Under the pieces are notes generated by a model. That model was not told the origin of the DNA, ran no database searches, and worked only from the letters and a program-made list of their open reading frames with translations. A DNA stretch of 64,000 nt from Paractinoplanes rishiriensis (lineage in GTDB: Bacteria > Actinomycetota > Actinomycetes > Mycobacteriales > Micromonosporaceae), in contig NZ_BOMV01000055.1 of the NCBI RefSeq assembly GCF_016862375.1, positions 161,570 through 225,569 on the forward strand, written 5' to 3'. The position numbers and the translations under genes are program-made. Positions 16,478 to 24,252 of this stretch are shown here, one piece after another. Each line of letters opens with the position of its first letter. Within the stretch, counting starts at the first letter, position 1.

Positions 16478-17518
16478 GTGCGGGTGAGCGTGAAGCGCGG
16501 ACGGCCGCCGGGCATGATGGACGTCGCCCGGCTCGCGGGGGTGTCACATCAGACCGTCTCGCGTGTGCTCAACGAGCACAAGAATGTGAGCGAGCAGACC
16601 CGGCTCAAGGTCCGGGCGGCGATCGCCGAGCTGGGCTACCGGCCCGACCGGGCGGCGCGGGCCCTGGTGACCGGCACCTCCCAGGTGATCGGCGTGGTGG
16701 CGCAGAACTCGTCGCTGTACGGTCCCGCGTCGATGCTGACCGCGTTCGAGGAGGCCGCCCAGGAGACCGGCTTCGCGGTGAACGTGGGCAGCGTCCGCAG
16801 CCTGGACGAGCGCTCGATCGCCGACGCCGTCGAGCGCCACCTGGACCAGCGGGTGGCCGGCCTCGTGGTGATCGCGCCGGTGGCCAGCGCCGGCCCAGCC
16901 CTCGAGCAGCTGCCCGCCGACGTCCCGCTGGTGACCATCGACGGTGACCCGGAACGCTCCAGCACGCTGGTGACGGTCGACCAGGTGGCCGGCGCCCGCG
17001 CCGCGACCAGGCACCTGCTGGACGCGGGGCACCGCACAGTGTGGCACATCTCGGGCCCGTCCGACTGGTTCGACGCGGCCGGCCGGGTGCGCGGCTGGGA
17101 GGACACGCTGACCGAGGCCGGCCTGGAGATCCCGCCGCTGCTGACCGGCGACTGGAGCGCCGCGTCGGGCTACCGCAACGGCCAGTTGCTGGCCCGCCTG
17201 CCGGACGTCACCGCGGTCTTCACGGCGAACGATCACATCGCGCTGGGCCTGCTGCGGGCGCTGAACGAGCACGGCCGCCGGGTGCCCGACGACGTGAGCA
17301 TCGTGGGCTTCGACGACGTGCCGGAAGCGGCGTACTTCACGCCGCCGCTGACCACGGTGCGGCCTGACTTCGCGGCGGCCGCCACGGCCAGCCTCGACCT
17401 GCTGATGGCGCAGATCGAATCGGGCACCGGGTCGGCCGGCGCCGGGGCACGGCGGACCATCGCACCGACGCTCATCGAGCGGGACAGTGTGGGCCGCCCG
17501 GGCCCGGACCAGGCCTGA
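16478..17518 (+). CDS. second LacI-family repressor, last gene of the arabinose operon
   Basis: This 346-residue regulator is clearly paralogous to the LacI that opens the operon. Helix-turn-helix segments are VARLAGVSHQTVSRVLN here and VAARAGVSHQTVSRVLN there, and both continue AAIAELGYR then GVVAQN..LYGP.SM. The identical recognition helix implies the same operator. The sensor domain ends GFDDVPEAAYFTPPLTTVRP. It begins 30 bases after araA; two GTG codons (16478 and 16484) compete as start. The ligand pocket residues differ between the paralogues, so they may respond to different effectors (inference). Confidence 0.88.
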   Translation: MRVSVKRGRPPGMMDVARLAGVSHQTVSRVLNEHKNVSEQTRLKVRAAIAELGYRPDRAARALVTGTSQVIGVVAQNSSLYGPASMLTAFEEAAQETGFAVNVGSVRSLDERSIADAVERHLDQRVAGLVVIAPVASAGPALEQLPADVPLVTIDGDPERSSTLVTVDQVAGARAATRHLLDAGHRTVWHISGPSDWFDAAGRVRGWEDTLTEAGLEIPPLLTGDWSAASGYRNGQLLARLPDVTAVFTANDHIALGLLRALNEHGRRVPDDVSIVGFDDVPEAAYFTPPLTTVRPDFAAAATASLDLLMAQIESGTGSAGAGARRTIAPTLIERDSVGRPGPDQA

Positions 17519-17597
17519 CTTCCGGGAAGCCGCAAGTATTGATGGTTGCCGATGATCGGTGCCGGATTTGTCCGTTGAAACTCGGTGCGCAGCCCAC

Positions 17598-17679
17598 TTG
17601 ACACCCGCGCTGTGATCGTTAACATTCGATGAAACGCCGCCGTAACCCCACAGCAATTTTCTGCTTGTGAACGTGAACA
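17598..17679 (+). promoter_or_regulatory. promoter with two LacI operators and no matching sugar gene downstream
   Basis: TTGACA at 17598-17603 is followed by TAACAT at 17620-17625 (16-base spacer). The operator TGTGATCGTTAACA (17611-17624) overlaps this -10, and a second one, TGTGAACGTGAACA, lies at 17666-17679, centred 55 bases further on. Both match the arabinose operon sites. The next gene on this strand is an exonuclease at 17760, not a sugar gene. Confidence 0.6.
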
Positions 17680-17759
17680 TCGTCAAGCGTTGCGGCGCGA
17701 CTAGTCCCCCGCCGGGGCCATCAGGGGAGTGATGGTCCCGGCGGGTCACAAGTAGGCTC

Positions 17760-18764
17760 ATGCGCGTGCCGGTGCTGTTGGTTCTCGACGGGAACAGCCT
17801 CCTGCACCGTGCGTACCATGCGGGCGCCGCCGAGGGACACCTGGCACCGGACGGCTCGCCCATCTGGGCCCTGCGCGGTCTCGTCGGCTATCTGGCCCGC
17901 GCCGCCGCCCATCTCCGGCCCGACGCGGTGCTGGTGGGCTTCGACTGCCCGGTCTCGTCGGCCCGGCGCACCTCGTACCCCGGATACAAGGCACACCGCC
18001 CCGACAAGCCCGCCGACCTGACCGCCCAGCTCGAGGTCGCGCCGGCGATGCTGGCCGAGGCCGGCGTCTGCACCGTGGTCCCGCCCGCCTACGAGGCCGA
18101 CGACGTGCTGGCCAGCGCCGCGGCCGCCGCTCGCCGCGACGGCTGGCAGTCGGTGCTGATGACCAGCGACCGGGACGCGTTCGCCCTGATCGGACCGGAC
18201 ACATCGGTGCTGCGCGTGCGCAACGGCGGCTTCGACGAGGCCACCCTGATCGACGCCGACGGCCTGCCCGCCCTCTACGGCGTGCAGCCCACCCAGTACC
18301 GCGACTTCGCGGCCCTGCGCGGCGACCCGTCCGACAACCTCACCGGCATCCGCCGGTTCGGCGCCACCACGGCCCGCAAGCTGCTGTCCACCTTCGGCAC
18401 CGTCGAGGCCGCCTGGCAGGCCGCCCCGGACGCCCTGCGCGCCGCCGTGGGCGACCACGCGGCCGGCTTCTTCGCCGACCCCGCGGCCCGCGAAATCGTC
18501 GCCCGCAACCGCCGGCTGATGAGCATGCGCGACGACCTCGCCCTGCCCGGCCTGGCCGCGGCCCGGCTCCCGCTCAGCTATGCCACGGTCCGGCAGGCCC
18601 TGCGCGCCCGCGGCATCAACCTGGGCCCGTCGCTGTGGGCGCTGGTGGACGGCACTCCCCCACCGGCCGAGGCCGACCAGACCCCGGAGCTGCGCCCGTG
18701 GGTCTTCCGCAGCGGCCTGAAGGCCCGCCGCGACCCCATCCCCGGCCAGCTGTCACTGTTCTGA
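17760..18764 (+). CDS. 5'-3' exonuclease (PolA N-terminal-like) with clamp-binding tail
   Basis: This 334-residue protein matches stand-alone 5'-3' exonucleases related to the N-terminal domain of DNA polymerase I, flap-type nucleases used in repair and Okazaki processing. Metal-binding acidic motifs appear in order: LVLDGNSLLHRA, GFDCP, YEADDVLA, TSDRDAFAL and the helix-hairpin-helix GDPSDNLTGIRRFGATTA. The protein ends in GQLSLF (codons at 18744-18761), matching the bacterial sliding-clamp consensus QL[SD]LF, so it is probably tethered to DnaN. No polymerase domain follows. The ATG at 17760 has only a weak ribosome site. It is followed one base after its stop by an acetyltransferase gene. 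Confidence 0.87.
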   Translation: MRVPVLLVLDGNSLLHRAYHAGAAEGHLAPDGSPIWALRGLVGYLARAAAHLRPDAVLVGFDCPVSSARRTSYPGYKAHRPDKPADLTAQLEVAPAMLAEAGVCTVVPPAYEADDVLASAAAAARRDGWQSVLMTSDRDAFALIGPDTSVLRVRNGGFDEATLIDADGLPALYGVQPTQYRDFAALRGDPSDNLTGIRRFGATTARKLLSTFGTVEAAWQAAPDALRAAVGDHAAGFFADPAAREIVARNRRLMSMRDDLALPGLAAARLPLSYATVRQALRARGINLGPSLWALVDGTPPPAEADQTPELRPWVFRSGLKARRDPIPGQLSLF

Positions 18765-18765
18765 C

Positions 18766-19245
18766 ATGCGTCTCGTCCCGCTCACCGCCGCGCACGAGGA
18801 CGCGATCCTCGCCTTCGAGACGGTCAACCGCGACTACTTCGCCGCCTCGGTGCCCGACCGCGGCGACGACTACTTCGCCGCCTACCCGGACCGGCACGCC
18901 GCCCTGCTGGACTATCAGCGGGCCGGCACCGACCGCTTCCACGTCGTGATGACGGACGACGGCACGGTGGCCGGCCGGGTCAACGTCACCCTCATCGCGA
19001 ACGGCGAGGCGGAACTGGGCTATCGCATCGGCCGCGACTTCGCGGGCCGGGGCGTGGCCACCGAGGCGGTCCGCCAGGTGTGCCTGCTGGCCCGCGACGA
19101 ATACGGCCTGGTCCGGCTGCGGGCGGCGGCCACGATGGACAATCCCGGTTCGCGGACTGTGCTGCTGCGCAACGGCTTCGCCCTCGGCGCCGAGACCACG
19201 CTGAGCGGCCGCCCGGGACACTGGTTCGCCCGCTCGCTGCGTTAA
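18766..19245 (+). CDS. GNAT-family N-acetyltransferase (RimJ/RimL-like)
   Basis: This 159-residue protein has the GNAT fold: the GRVNVTLIANGEAELGYRIG strands, the acetyl-CoA-binding segment GRDFAGRGVATEAVRQVC, and ATMDNPGSRTVLLRNGFALG near the end. Such proteins acetylate N-termini of ribosomal proteins or small amines. The substrate cannot be deduced. Its ATG lies one base after the exonuclease stop, so the two share a transcript. Confidence 0.85.
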   Translation: MRLVPLTAAHEDAILAFETVNRDYFAASVPDRGDDYFAAYPDRHAALLDYQRAGTDRFHVVMTDDGTVAGRVNVTLIANGEAELGYRIGRDFAGRGVATEAVRQVCLLARDEYGLVRLRAAATMDNPGSRTVLLRNGFALGAETTLSGRPGHWFARSLR

Positions 19246-19311
19246 CGCCGGCCCGACTTCCGGGAAGCGATCCGGATGGCCGGGCTGACAGCGGGCCGGT
19301 ACGCTCCGCGC

Positions 19312-19728
19312 ATGTCGGTCACAGTGGGCATTTTGCGCGAGTTGGAATGCCGGCGGCTGCGCGGGCTCGTCGACGCGGACGAGAGCGTGCTGGAGGCGCT
19401 GCACGATCCGGAGTTCGTGCTGGTGCATCCCGGCGGCGGGGTGTGGTCGCGGGCGTTCTATCTGGGCGGGGTGCTGTCCGGCGAGATCGACTACCGGCGG
19501 TTCGAGCCGGACTCCGAGATCGACGTCCGGGTCGACGGCGGACTCGCGGTGGTGCGGTACCGGTCGGTCATCGACATCCAGGTGCGCGGCCAGCAGGGCG
19601 GGACGCTCGCGTGCTGGCACATGGACTGCTACCGGTACGGGCCCACCTGGCGGGTCCTCTGGTCGCAGGCCACCGAGATCCCGCCAGATTCAAACGAGCC
19701 GGGCCCGGATCACCAGGAACGTGGGTAA
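19312..19728 (+). CDS. SnoaL/DUF4440-like NTF2-fold protein
   Basis: This 138-residue protein looks like the NTF2-fold DUF4440 group: a helical start (ILRELECRRLRGLVDADESV), then LHDPEFVLVHPGGGVWSRAF, and strands VDGGLAVVRYRSVIDIQV and CWHMDCYRYGPTWRVLWSQA. Function is unknown; the fold binds small ligands or acts in polyketide-type tailoring elsewhere. The ATG at 19312 is leaderless-looking. It converges on the metallo-beta-lactamase gene. Confidence 0.65.
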   Translation: MSVTVGILRELECRRLRGLVDADESVLEALHDPEFVLVHPGGGVWSRAFYLGGVLSGEIDYRRFEPDSEIDVRVDGGLAVVRYRSVIDIQVRGQQGGTLACWHMDCYRYGPTWRVLWSQATEIPPDSNEPGPDHQERG

Positions 19729-19758
19729 CGTTCCGCGGTCAGCCAGGCCCGCGGGCCG

Positions 19759-20511
19759 TCACAGCGAGGCGGCCAGTTTCTGCAGCGCCTCCTTCGCACC
19801 GCTGGTCAATGGGTCGCCGTGGCCGGGCAGGATGGTGCGGATGTCCAGGCCGGCCAGCTTCTTGACCGACGCGGCCGCCTGCGCCCCGTCGGCGGTGAAC
19901 TGGGGATTGGAGCCTTCCAGCCCGTTCTGGGTGCGCAGCGCGTCACCGGAGACGAGGGTGCCGGTGGTCGGGTCGAACACGCACACGTGGCCCAGGGTGT
20001 GCCCCGGCGTGCCGACGATCTGCAGGCCGAAGACCTCGTCGCCGTCCTTGACGGCCTTGAGCGGCTTCGGCGAGCCGATCGCGGACACGTCCGCCTCGCC
20101 GGCGTAGATCGTCGCGCCGGTGGCCAGCGGGACCACGTCGGCCAGGCCGCCGGCGTGGTCCTGGTGCTGGTGGGTGAGGATCACGTGCTTCACCGACGAC
20201 CAGGTCTGGCCGGCCGCCTTGAGACCGTCCTCGATCGACGAGCCCGAGCCGGGGGTGCCCAGGTCGACCACGGCCACCTCGCTGCCGCGGACCAGCAGAT
20301 AGGCGGAGACGAACGAAAGGTTGACGCGCTTCCAGTCACCGGTGTCGCCGGCCGGGGCGGCGGCACTGCTCGGCGAGATGGGCGAGGGAGTCGCGGACGG
20401 GGATTCCCCGGACGTGGAGCAGGCCGCCACCGAGTTCAGGACGGTCACCCCGAGAACACCTGACCCGGCGGTGAAGAGAAGCCGCCGGCGCGTGATGCGG
20501 AAGTCGGTCAT
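19759..20511 (-). CDS. Tat-exported lipoprotein of the metallo-beta-lactamase fold
   Basis: This 250-residue MBL-fold hydrolase carries a Tat signal (ITRRRLLFTAG) and a lipobox (SVAAC), so it should be anchored outside the membrane. The zinc motif LTHQHQDHAGG (HxHxDH), IVGTPGHTLGHVCVF and the final ILPGHGDP complete the metal ligands. The set matches general MBL-fold hydrolases rather than true beta-lactamases; substrate is unknown. It is transcribed alone, towards the NTF2-fold gene. Confidence 0.85.
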   Translation of the reverse strand: MTDFRITRRRLLFTAGSGVLGVTVLNSVAACSTSGESPSATPSPISPSSAAAPAGDTGDWKRVNLSFVSAYLLVRGSEVAVVDLGTPGSGSSIEDGLKAAGQTWSSVKHVILTHQHQDHAGGLADVVPLATGATIYAGEADVSAIGSPKPLKAVKDGDEVFGLQIVGTPGHTLGHVCVFDPTTGTLVSGDALRTQNGLEGSNPQFTADGAQAAASVKKLAGLDIRTILPGHGDPLTSGAKEALQKLAASL

Positions 20512-20566
20512 AAGCCATTGTGCCGCGGCAACGGAGATCGCGCGGCCCGTGGCCGGGACCGGTCGA

Positions 20567-21742
20567 TCAGAGCTGCCCGTGGTTCGGCGGGAGCATATCG
20601 GACAGGTCGTAATTGGCCAGGTGGTGGTATTTCCAGTCGACCGGGTCGTGGACGCTGTGGGTGCGGGCGTTGCGCCAGAACCGGTCCAGGTCGTATTTGG
20701 CGGCCGTCGAGCTGGTGCCGCACAGGGCGAACAACTCCGAACCCGCCTCGACCGCCACCTCGCTGCCGAACGCCTTCGCCGCGGCCACCGCCAGCGAACC
20801 GCGGGCGGCCGCCTCGGCGCCGGCCGGCACCAGGCCGACCTCCTCCAGGGTGCGGGCGGCCGCGTCCAGCAGGGCCTCGGCGGCCCGGACCCGGGTGGCC
20901 AGGCGGCCGTAGCGGTACATGACGTGCGGGTCCTCGACCGCGCTGCCGAAGCCGGTGCGGACCGCCTCGGTGGACGGGCGGGCCTTGGCGCGCAGATAGT
21001 CGCGCGCCGCGGCCAGCGCGCCGCCCGCGATGCCCACCTCGATGGCGGCGTGCACCAGCTGGGCCCGCGCGCCGAACTGCTGCGGCACCTCGTAGACGCC
21101 GGTGTAGTCGAAGGACAGCTCGACCGGGACGTCGGTGAACGTGGCCGTGCCGCTGATCGTGGCGCGCTGGCCCATCACGTCCCAGTCGGTGTCGACGGCC
21201 ACGCCGTCCGCGTCGCGCGGGACGAAGGCCAGCACCACCCGGCCGTCGGCGACCGCGCTCACCGCGATCCAGGCGCTGGTCAGGGCGCCGGTCGTGTAGT
21301 ACTTGACGCCGGTGAGCCGGCCCGCGTCCAGGCAGGTCCGGAGGTCCTGAGCGTGCTTGCCGCCGCGCTCGGCCAGCGCGTTGCCGATCCGGCGGCCGGC
21401 CAGCACCTCGGCGAACAGGCGTTTGCGCAGGTCGGGCGTGCCGTGCACGGCCAGCAGGTCGACCAGCAGGTAGTGCGCCTGCGGCACCTGCGCGATGGCC
21501 GGGTCGGCGGCCGCGATCAGGCGTGCCACCTCGGCCAGCGTGCGCGGCCCGAGGCCGGGACCCCCGTCACCGGCCGGCACGGTGATCGCCAGCAGGCCGG
21601 AGGAGTCCAAAAGGTCAAGAGCCTGCGTGGGTACGACGTCAGCACCGTTGCGGTCACGCTCGGCCGCACCCGGTTCGAGGGCCTCGGCCAGCCGGGCCGC
21701 GGTGGTCAGCGCTTCGTCATGGGTCTGCGGGGTGGTGGGCAC
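20567..21742 (-). CDS. SfnB/DszC-like acyl-CoA dehydrogenase-fold monooxygenase
   Basis: This 391-residue flavoprotein belongs to the acyl-CoA dehydrogenase fold, in the branch with DszC and SfnB, FMNH2-dependent monooxygenases that release sulfur from organosulfur compounds. The C-terminal WRNARTHSVHDPVDWKYHH is the branch signature, and DWDVMGQRATISGTATFTDV lies in the beta domain. It starts with GTG at 21742. No flavin reductase or sulfonate transporter is adjacent, so a role in sulfur scavenging is inference from the family. Confidence 0.82.
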   Translation of the reverse strand: MPTTPQTHDEALTTAARLAEALEPGAAERDRNGADVVPTQALDLLDSSGLLAITVPAGDGGPGLGPRTLAEVARLIAAADPAIAQVPQAHYLLVDLLAVHGTPDLRKRLFAEVLAGRRIGNALAERGGKHAQDLRTCLDAGRLTGVKYYTTGALTSAWIAVSAVADGRVVLAFVPRDADGVAVDTDWDVMGQRATISGTATFTDVPVELSFDYTGVYEVPQQFGARAQLVHAAIEVGIAGGALAAARDYLRAKARPSTEAVRTGFGSAVEDPHVMYRYGRLATRVRAAEALLDAAARTLEEVGLVPAGAEAAARGSLAVAAAKAFGSEVAVEAGSELFALCGTSSTAAKYDLDRFWRNARTHSVHDPVDWKYHHLANYDLSDMLPPNHGQL

Positions 21743-21779
21743 GCCGCCGATCGTAGGCCCACCCCCGTACCCGGACCTT

Positions 21780-23354
21780 CTAGACCTTGAATTTGTTCAC
21801 GATGGTGCGCAGCTCGCCGGACATCTGCGAGAGTCGATCGGCGGCCCGGGTCGCCTCGCCGATGCCGACCGTGGTGTGTTGAACGGACGACGCGACCTGG
21901 GTGATCGTGGTGGCCACCTCGCCGCCGGCGCCGGCGGCCTCGGCGACGCTGCGGCTCATCTCCTGGGTGGTGACGGTCTGTTCCTCGACGGCCGACGCGA
22001 TCGTGGTCTGGAAGTCGCTGATCCGGCCGATGATCTCGCTGATCTCCTCGACCGCGGCGATCGCGCCGGTGGTGTCGGACTGGATCGCGGCTACCCGGCG
22101 GCCGATGTCCTCGGTGGCCTTCGCGGTCTCCTGCGCCAGGTCCTTGACCTCGGAGGCGACCACCGCGAATCCCTTGCCGGCCTCGCTCGCGCGGGCCGCC
22201 TCGATGGTCGCGTTGAGCGCCAGCAGGTTGGTCTGCTCGGCGATCGCGGTGATCACCTTGACCACGTTGCCGATCTCCGCGGACGAGTCGCTGAGCTTCG
22301 CGATCACCCCGGTGGTGGCGGCGGTGACCTCGACCGCCCGGGACGCGACCGCGGCGGCCTGGGTGGCGCTCTGGCTGATCTCGCGGATCGACGCGCCCAT
22401 CTGCTCGGCGCCCGCCGCCACGGTCTGGATGTTGGTGGACATGGTGGCGGCCGAGCCGGCGACCGCGGCGGCCTGCCGCGCACCCTCGTCGGAGCTGGCC
22501 GAGCTCTGCCGGCCGGACGCGGTCAGCGAGTCGGCGGCCCCGGCCAGTTCGGTGGAGTGGCTGGTCAGCTCGCCGATCGTGGCCCGCAGCGTGGCCTTGG
22601 CCCGGCGCAGGCTGGCGGCCATCTGCCCGAGTTCGTCACGCTGGTCGACGTCGGCGTCCCGGGTCAGGTCACCGTCCGCGACCGCCTCCAGCACACCGGA
22701 CACCCGGCGGAGCGGACCGACGATCATCCGGGCCACCAGCAGGGCCAGCACCACCGAGATCACGACGCCGGTGAGGAACACGCCGAGGATGACCGCCCTG
22801 GTCCCGTCGACCGTGTCGTCGAACTCCCGGCCGGCGAGCAGCGCCTCCTCGGCCCGCTTGATCTCGTCGGCCAGCAGAGTCTCGTAGGTCTTGCGCAGAT
22901 CGCGGTTCGCGCCCATGGCGGCCTCGACAGCGCCCGGCCGGTCGTCCGGGTATCGCGCGAACTCGATGCGGAGCGCGGCGAACCAGGCGTCGGTAGCGGC
23001 CCGGATCACGTCGATGTGCGCCTGATCGGCCGGGGCGCCGAGGGCACGGGCGGTGGCCAGCAGGGCGTTCACGTCGTCCTGGCGGCCCAGCGCCTCGTCC
23101 CGGAACTTGACCTCGCCGGCGATCAGGTAACCGCGCTCGTCGTTGGCGGCGGCCTTGGCGGTGTTGGCGGCGCTGTTGAGGCTGGTGATGTACGGGACGG
23201 AGTGCTGGATCTCGCTGGCCCGGGTGTCCTGGAGCGCGGCGATGCCGGCCAGGCTCAGCATGCCGGTGACAACACTGGCCAGCACGGCCACTCCGGCCAC
23301 AGTCATCACTTTCGTCGCCACGCTGCGGTTACGCGACCAATGTCCCAGTCCCAT
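21780..23354 (-). CDS. methyl-accepting chemotaxis protein
   Basis: This 524-residue chemoreceptor starts MGLGHWSRNRS and has two membrane helices (about residues 16-38 and 185-210) enclosing a four-helix-bundle sensor with the segment DERGYLIAGEVKFRDEALG. A HAMP domain (VARMIVGPLRRVSGVLEAVA) follows, then the signalling hairpin with TNLLALNATIEAARASEAGK and GFAVVASEVKDLAQETAKAT. It would transmit a periplasmic signal to CheA, consistent with motile spores. The gene has no ribosome site, and a GCCGATAA element ends seven bases before the ATG, so the mRNA may be leaderless. No che genes lie nearby. Confidence 0.93.
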   Translation of the reverse strand: MGLGHWSRNRSVATKVMTVAGVAVLASVVTGMLSLAGIAALQDTRASEIQHSVPYITSLNSAANTAKAAANDERGYLIAGEVKFRDEALGRQDDVNALLATARALGAPADQAHIDVIRAATDAWFAALRIEFARYPDDRPGAVEAAMGANRDLRKTYETLLADEIKRAEEALLAGREFDDTVDGTRAVILGVFLTGVVISVVLALLVARMIVGPLRRVSGVLEAVADGDLTRDADVDQRDELGQMAASLRRAKATLRATIGELTSHSTELAGAADSLTASGRQSSASSDEGARQAAAVAGSAATMSTNIQTVAAGAEQMGASIREISQSATQAAAVASRAVEVTAATTGVIAKLSDSSAEIGNVVKVITAIAEQTNLLALNATIEAARASEAGKGFAVVASEVKDLAQETAKATEDIGRRVAAIQSDTTGAIAAVEEISEIIGRISDFQTTIASAVEEQTVTTQEMSRSVAEAAGAGGEVATTITQVASSVQHTTVGIGEATRAADRLSQMSGELRTIVNKFKV

Positions 23355-23361
23355 ATTCGTC

Positions 23362-23369
23362 TTATCGGC
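23362..23369 (-). promoter_or_regulatory. sigma-28-like -10 element before the chemoreceptor
   Basis: The minus strand reads GCCGATAA, the exact -10 consensus of flagellar sigma factor FliA in enteric bacteria. It ends seven bases before the chemoreceptor ATG. No convincing -35 was found at the normal spacing, which limits confidence. Confidence 0.4.
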
Positions 23370-23438
23370 ACACCCGCCTCGTCGCCGCGTGCTGTTCACC
23401 GATTGTTCACCTTCGGCGCTCCGGTAGCGTTCCGGGAC

Positions 23439-24242
23439 ATGCGGCTGCACGTGGGATGCGCGATGTGGACCCACCCGGCGTGGCGATTCGCCGGCAGCCC
23501 CAAACTGCGCGCCTACGCGGCCTGGTGCAACGCGGTGGAGGGCAACACCACGTTCTATGCCACCCCGAGCCGCGGCACGGTCACCTCGTGGGCGCAGCAG
23601 ACGCCGCCGGACTTCCGGTTCGTGCTCAAGCTGCCGCGGGCGGTCACCCACGAGACCCGGCTGACCGCCGACACCACGCCGTTCTTCCACGCCATGGAGC
23701 CGCTCGGCGAGCGCGCGCACGCGTTCTGGATCCAGCTGCCCGGTTCCTTCGGACCGGGCGACGTCGGCGAGCTCGAGGCGTTCCTGCGCCGGCTGCCCAC
23801 CGGATTCCGGTACGCCGTGGAGGTGCGTCACCCGGCGTTCTTCCGCGACCCCCGGCACCTGTCCGCGGTGCTGACCGCCGCGGACGCCGAGTGGGTGCCG
23901 TTCGACACCACCGCGTTCTTCCGCTCGCCGCCGGGCAGCGACGCCGAGCGGGACGCCTGGGCCAAAAAACCGCGGATGCCACTACGCACCGAGGCACTCA
24001 CCAATCACCCGATCGTGCGCTACCTGGGCCGCGACGACCCGGCCGCCACGGTGGCCGGCTGGCAGGGCTGGGTGGACATCGTGGCGGGCTGGCTGGCCGA
24101 GGGGCGCTCGCCGACGGTCTTCCTGCACACCCCGGACAACGCGGACGCGCCGGCGCTGGCCCGGCGGTTCCACGAGCAGGTACGGACCCGGGTGCCGGAC
24201 CTGCCGGCGCTGGCCGGGCTCGAGCCGCTCACCCTCTTCTAG
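23439..24242 (+). CDS. DUF72 (YecE-like) protein
   Basis: This 267-residue protein is a member of DUF72, TIM-barrel-like proteins of unknown function. Family segments are LHVGCAMWTHPAWR, AVEGNTTFYATPS, PPDFRFVLKLPRAVTHETRL, AFWIQLPGSFGP, YAVEVRHPAFF and the later TVFLHTPDNADAP. It is divergent from the chemoreceptor with only 84 bases between starts. The protein ends in LEPLTLF, faintly resembling a clamp motif but lacking the glutamine. No activity is established for the family. Confidence 0.85.
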   Translation: MRLHVGCAMWTHPAWRFAGSPKLRAYAAWCNAVEGNTTFYATPSRGTVTSWAQQTPPDFRFVLKLPRAVTHETRLTADTTPFFHAMEPLGERAHAFWIQLPGSFGPGDVGELEAFLRRLPTGFRYAVEVRHPAFFRDPRHLSAVLTAADAEWVPFDTTAFFRSPPGSDAERDAWAKKPRMPLRTEALTNHPIVRYLGRDDPAATVAGWQGWVDIVAGWLAEGRSPTVFLHTPDNADAPALARRFHEQVRTRVPDLPALAGLEPLTLF

Positions 24243-24252
24243 TCACTAGCTT

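Noticed and set aside
16444..16947. Gene starting at the ATG overlapping the araA stop
   Set aside because: The frame yields a basic low-complexity protein and overlaps the LacI regulator in a different frame, while the LacI product is unmistakable.
17515..17530. TTCCGGGAA palindrome shared after the second LacI and after the GNAT gene (19257)
   Set aside because: The 9-base palindrome is short and follows two stops by chance or as part of weak hairpins; no further copies were noted.
17760..18764. Truncated DNA polymerase I
   Set aside because: The protein ends in a defined clamp motif and stop, has the normal length of stand-alone exonucleases and shows no decayed polymerase sequence downstream.
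19759..20511. Beta-lactamase resistance gene
   Set aside because: The MBL fold and Tat lipoprotein signal fit general hydrolases; nothing points to beta-lactam substrates.
21495..24242. Long plus-strand open frame opposite the chemoreceptor
   Set aside because: Only its final part, from 23439, encodes a recognisable protein (DUF72); the rest is the mirror of the chemoreceptor and SfnB-like genes.
24225..24242. Clamp-binding motif at the end of the DUF72 protein
   Set aside because: The end LEPLTLF lacks the key glutamine of QLxLF; too weak to claim.
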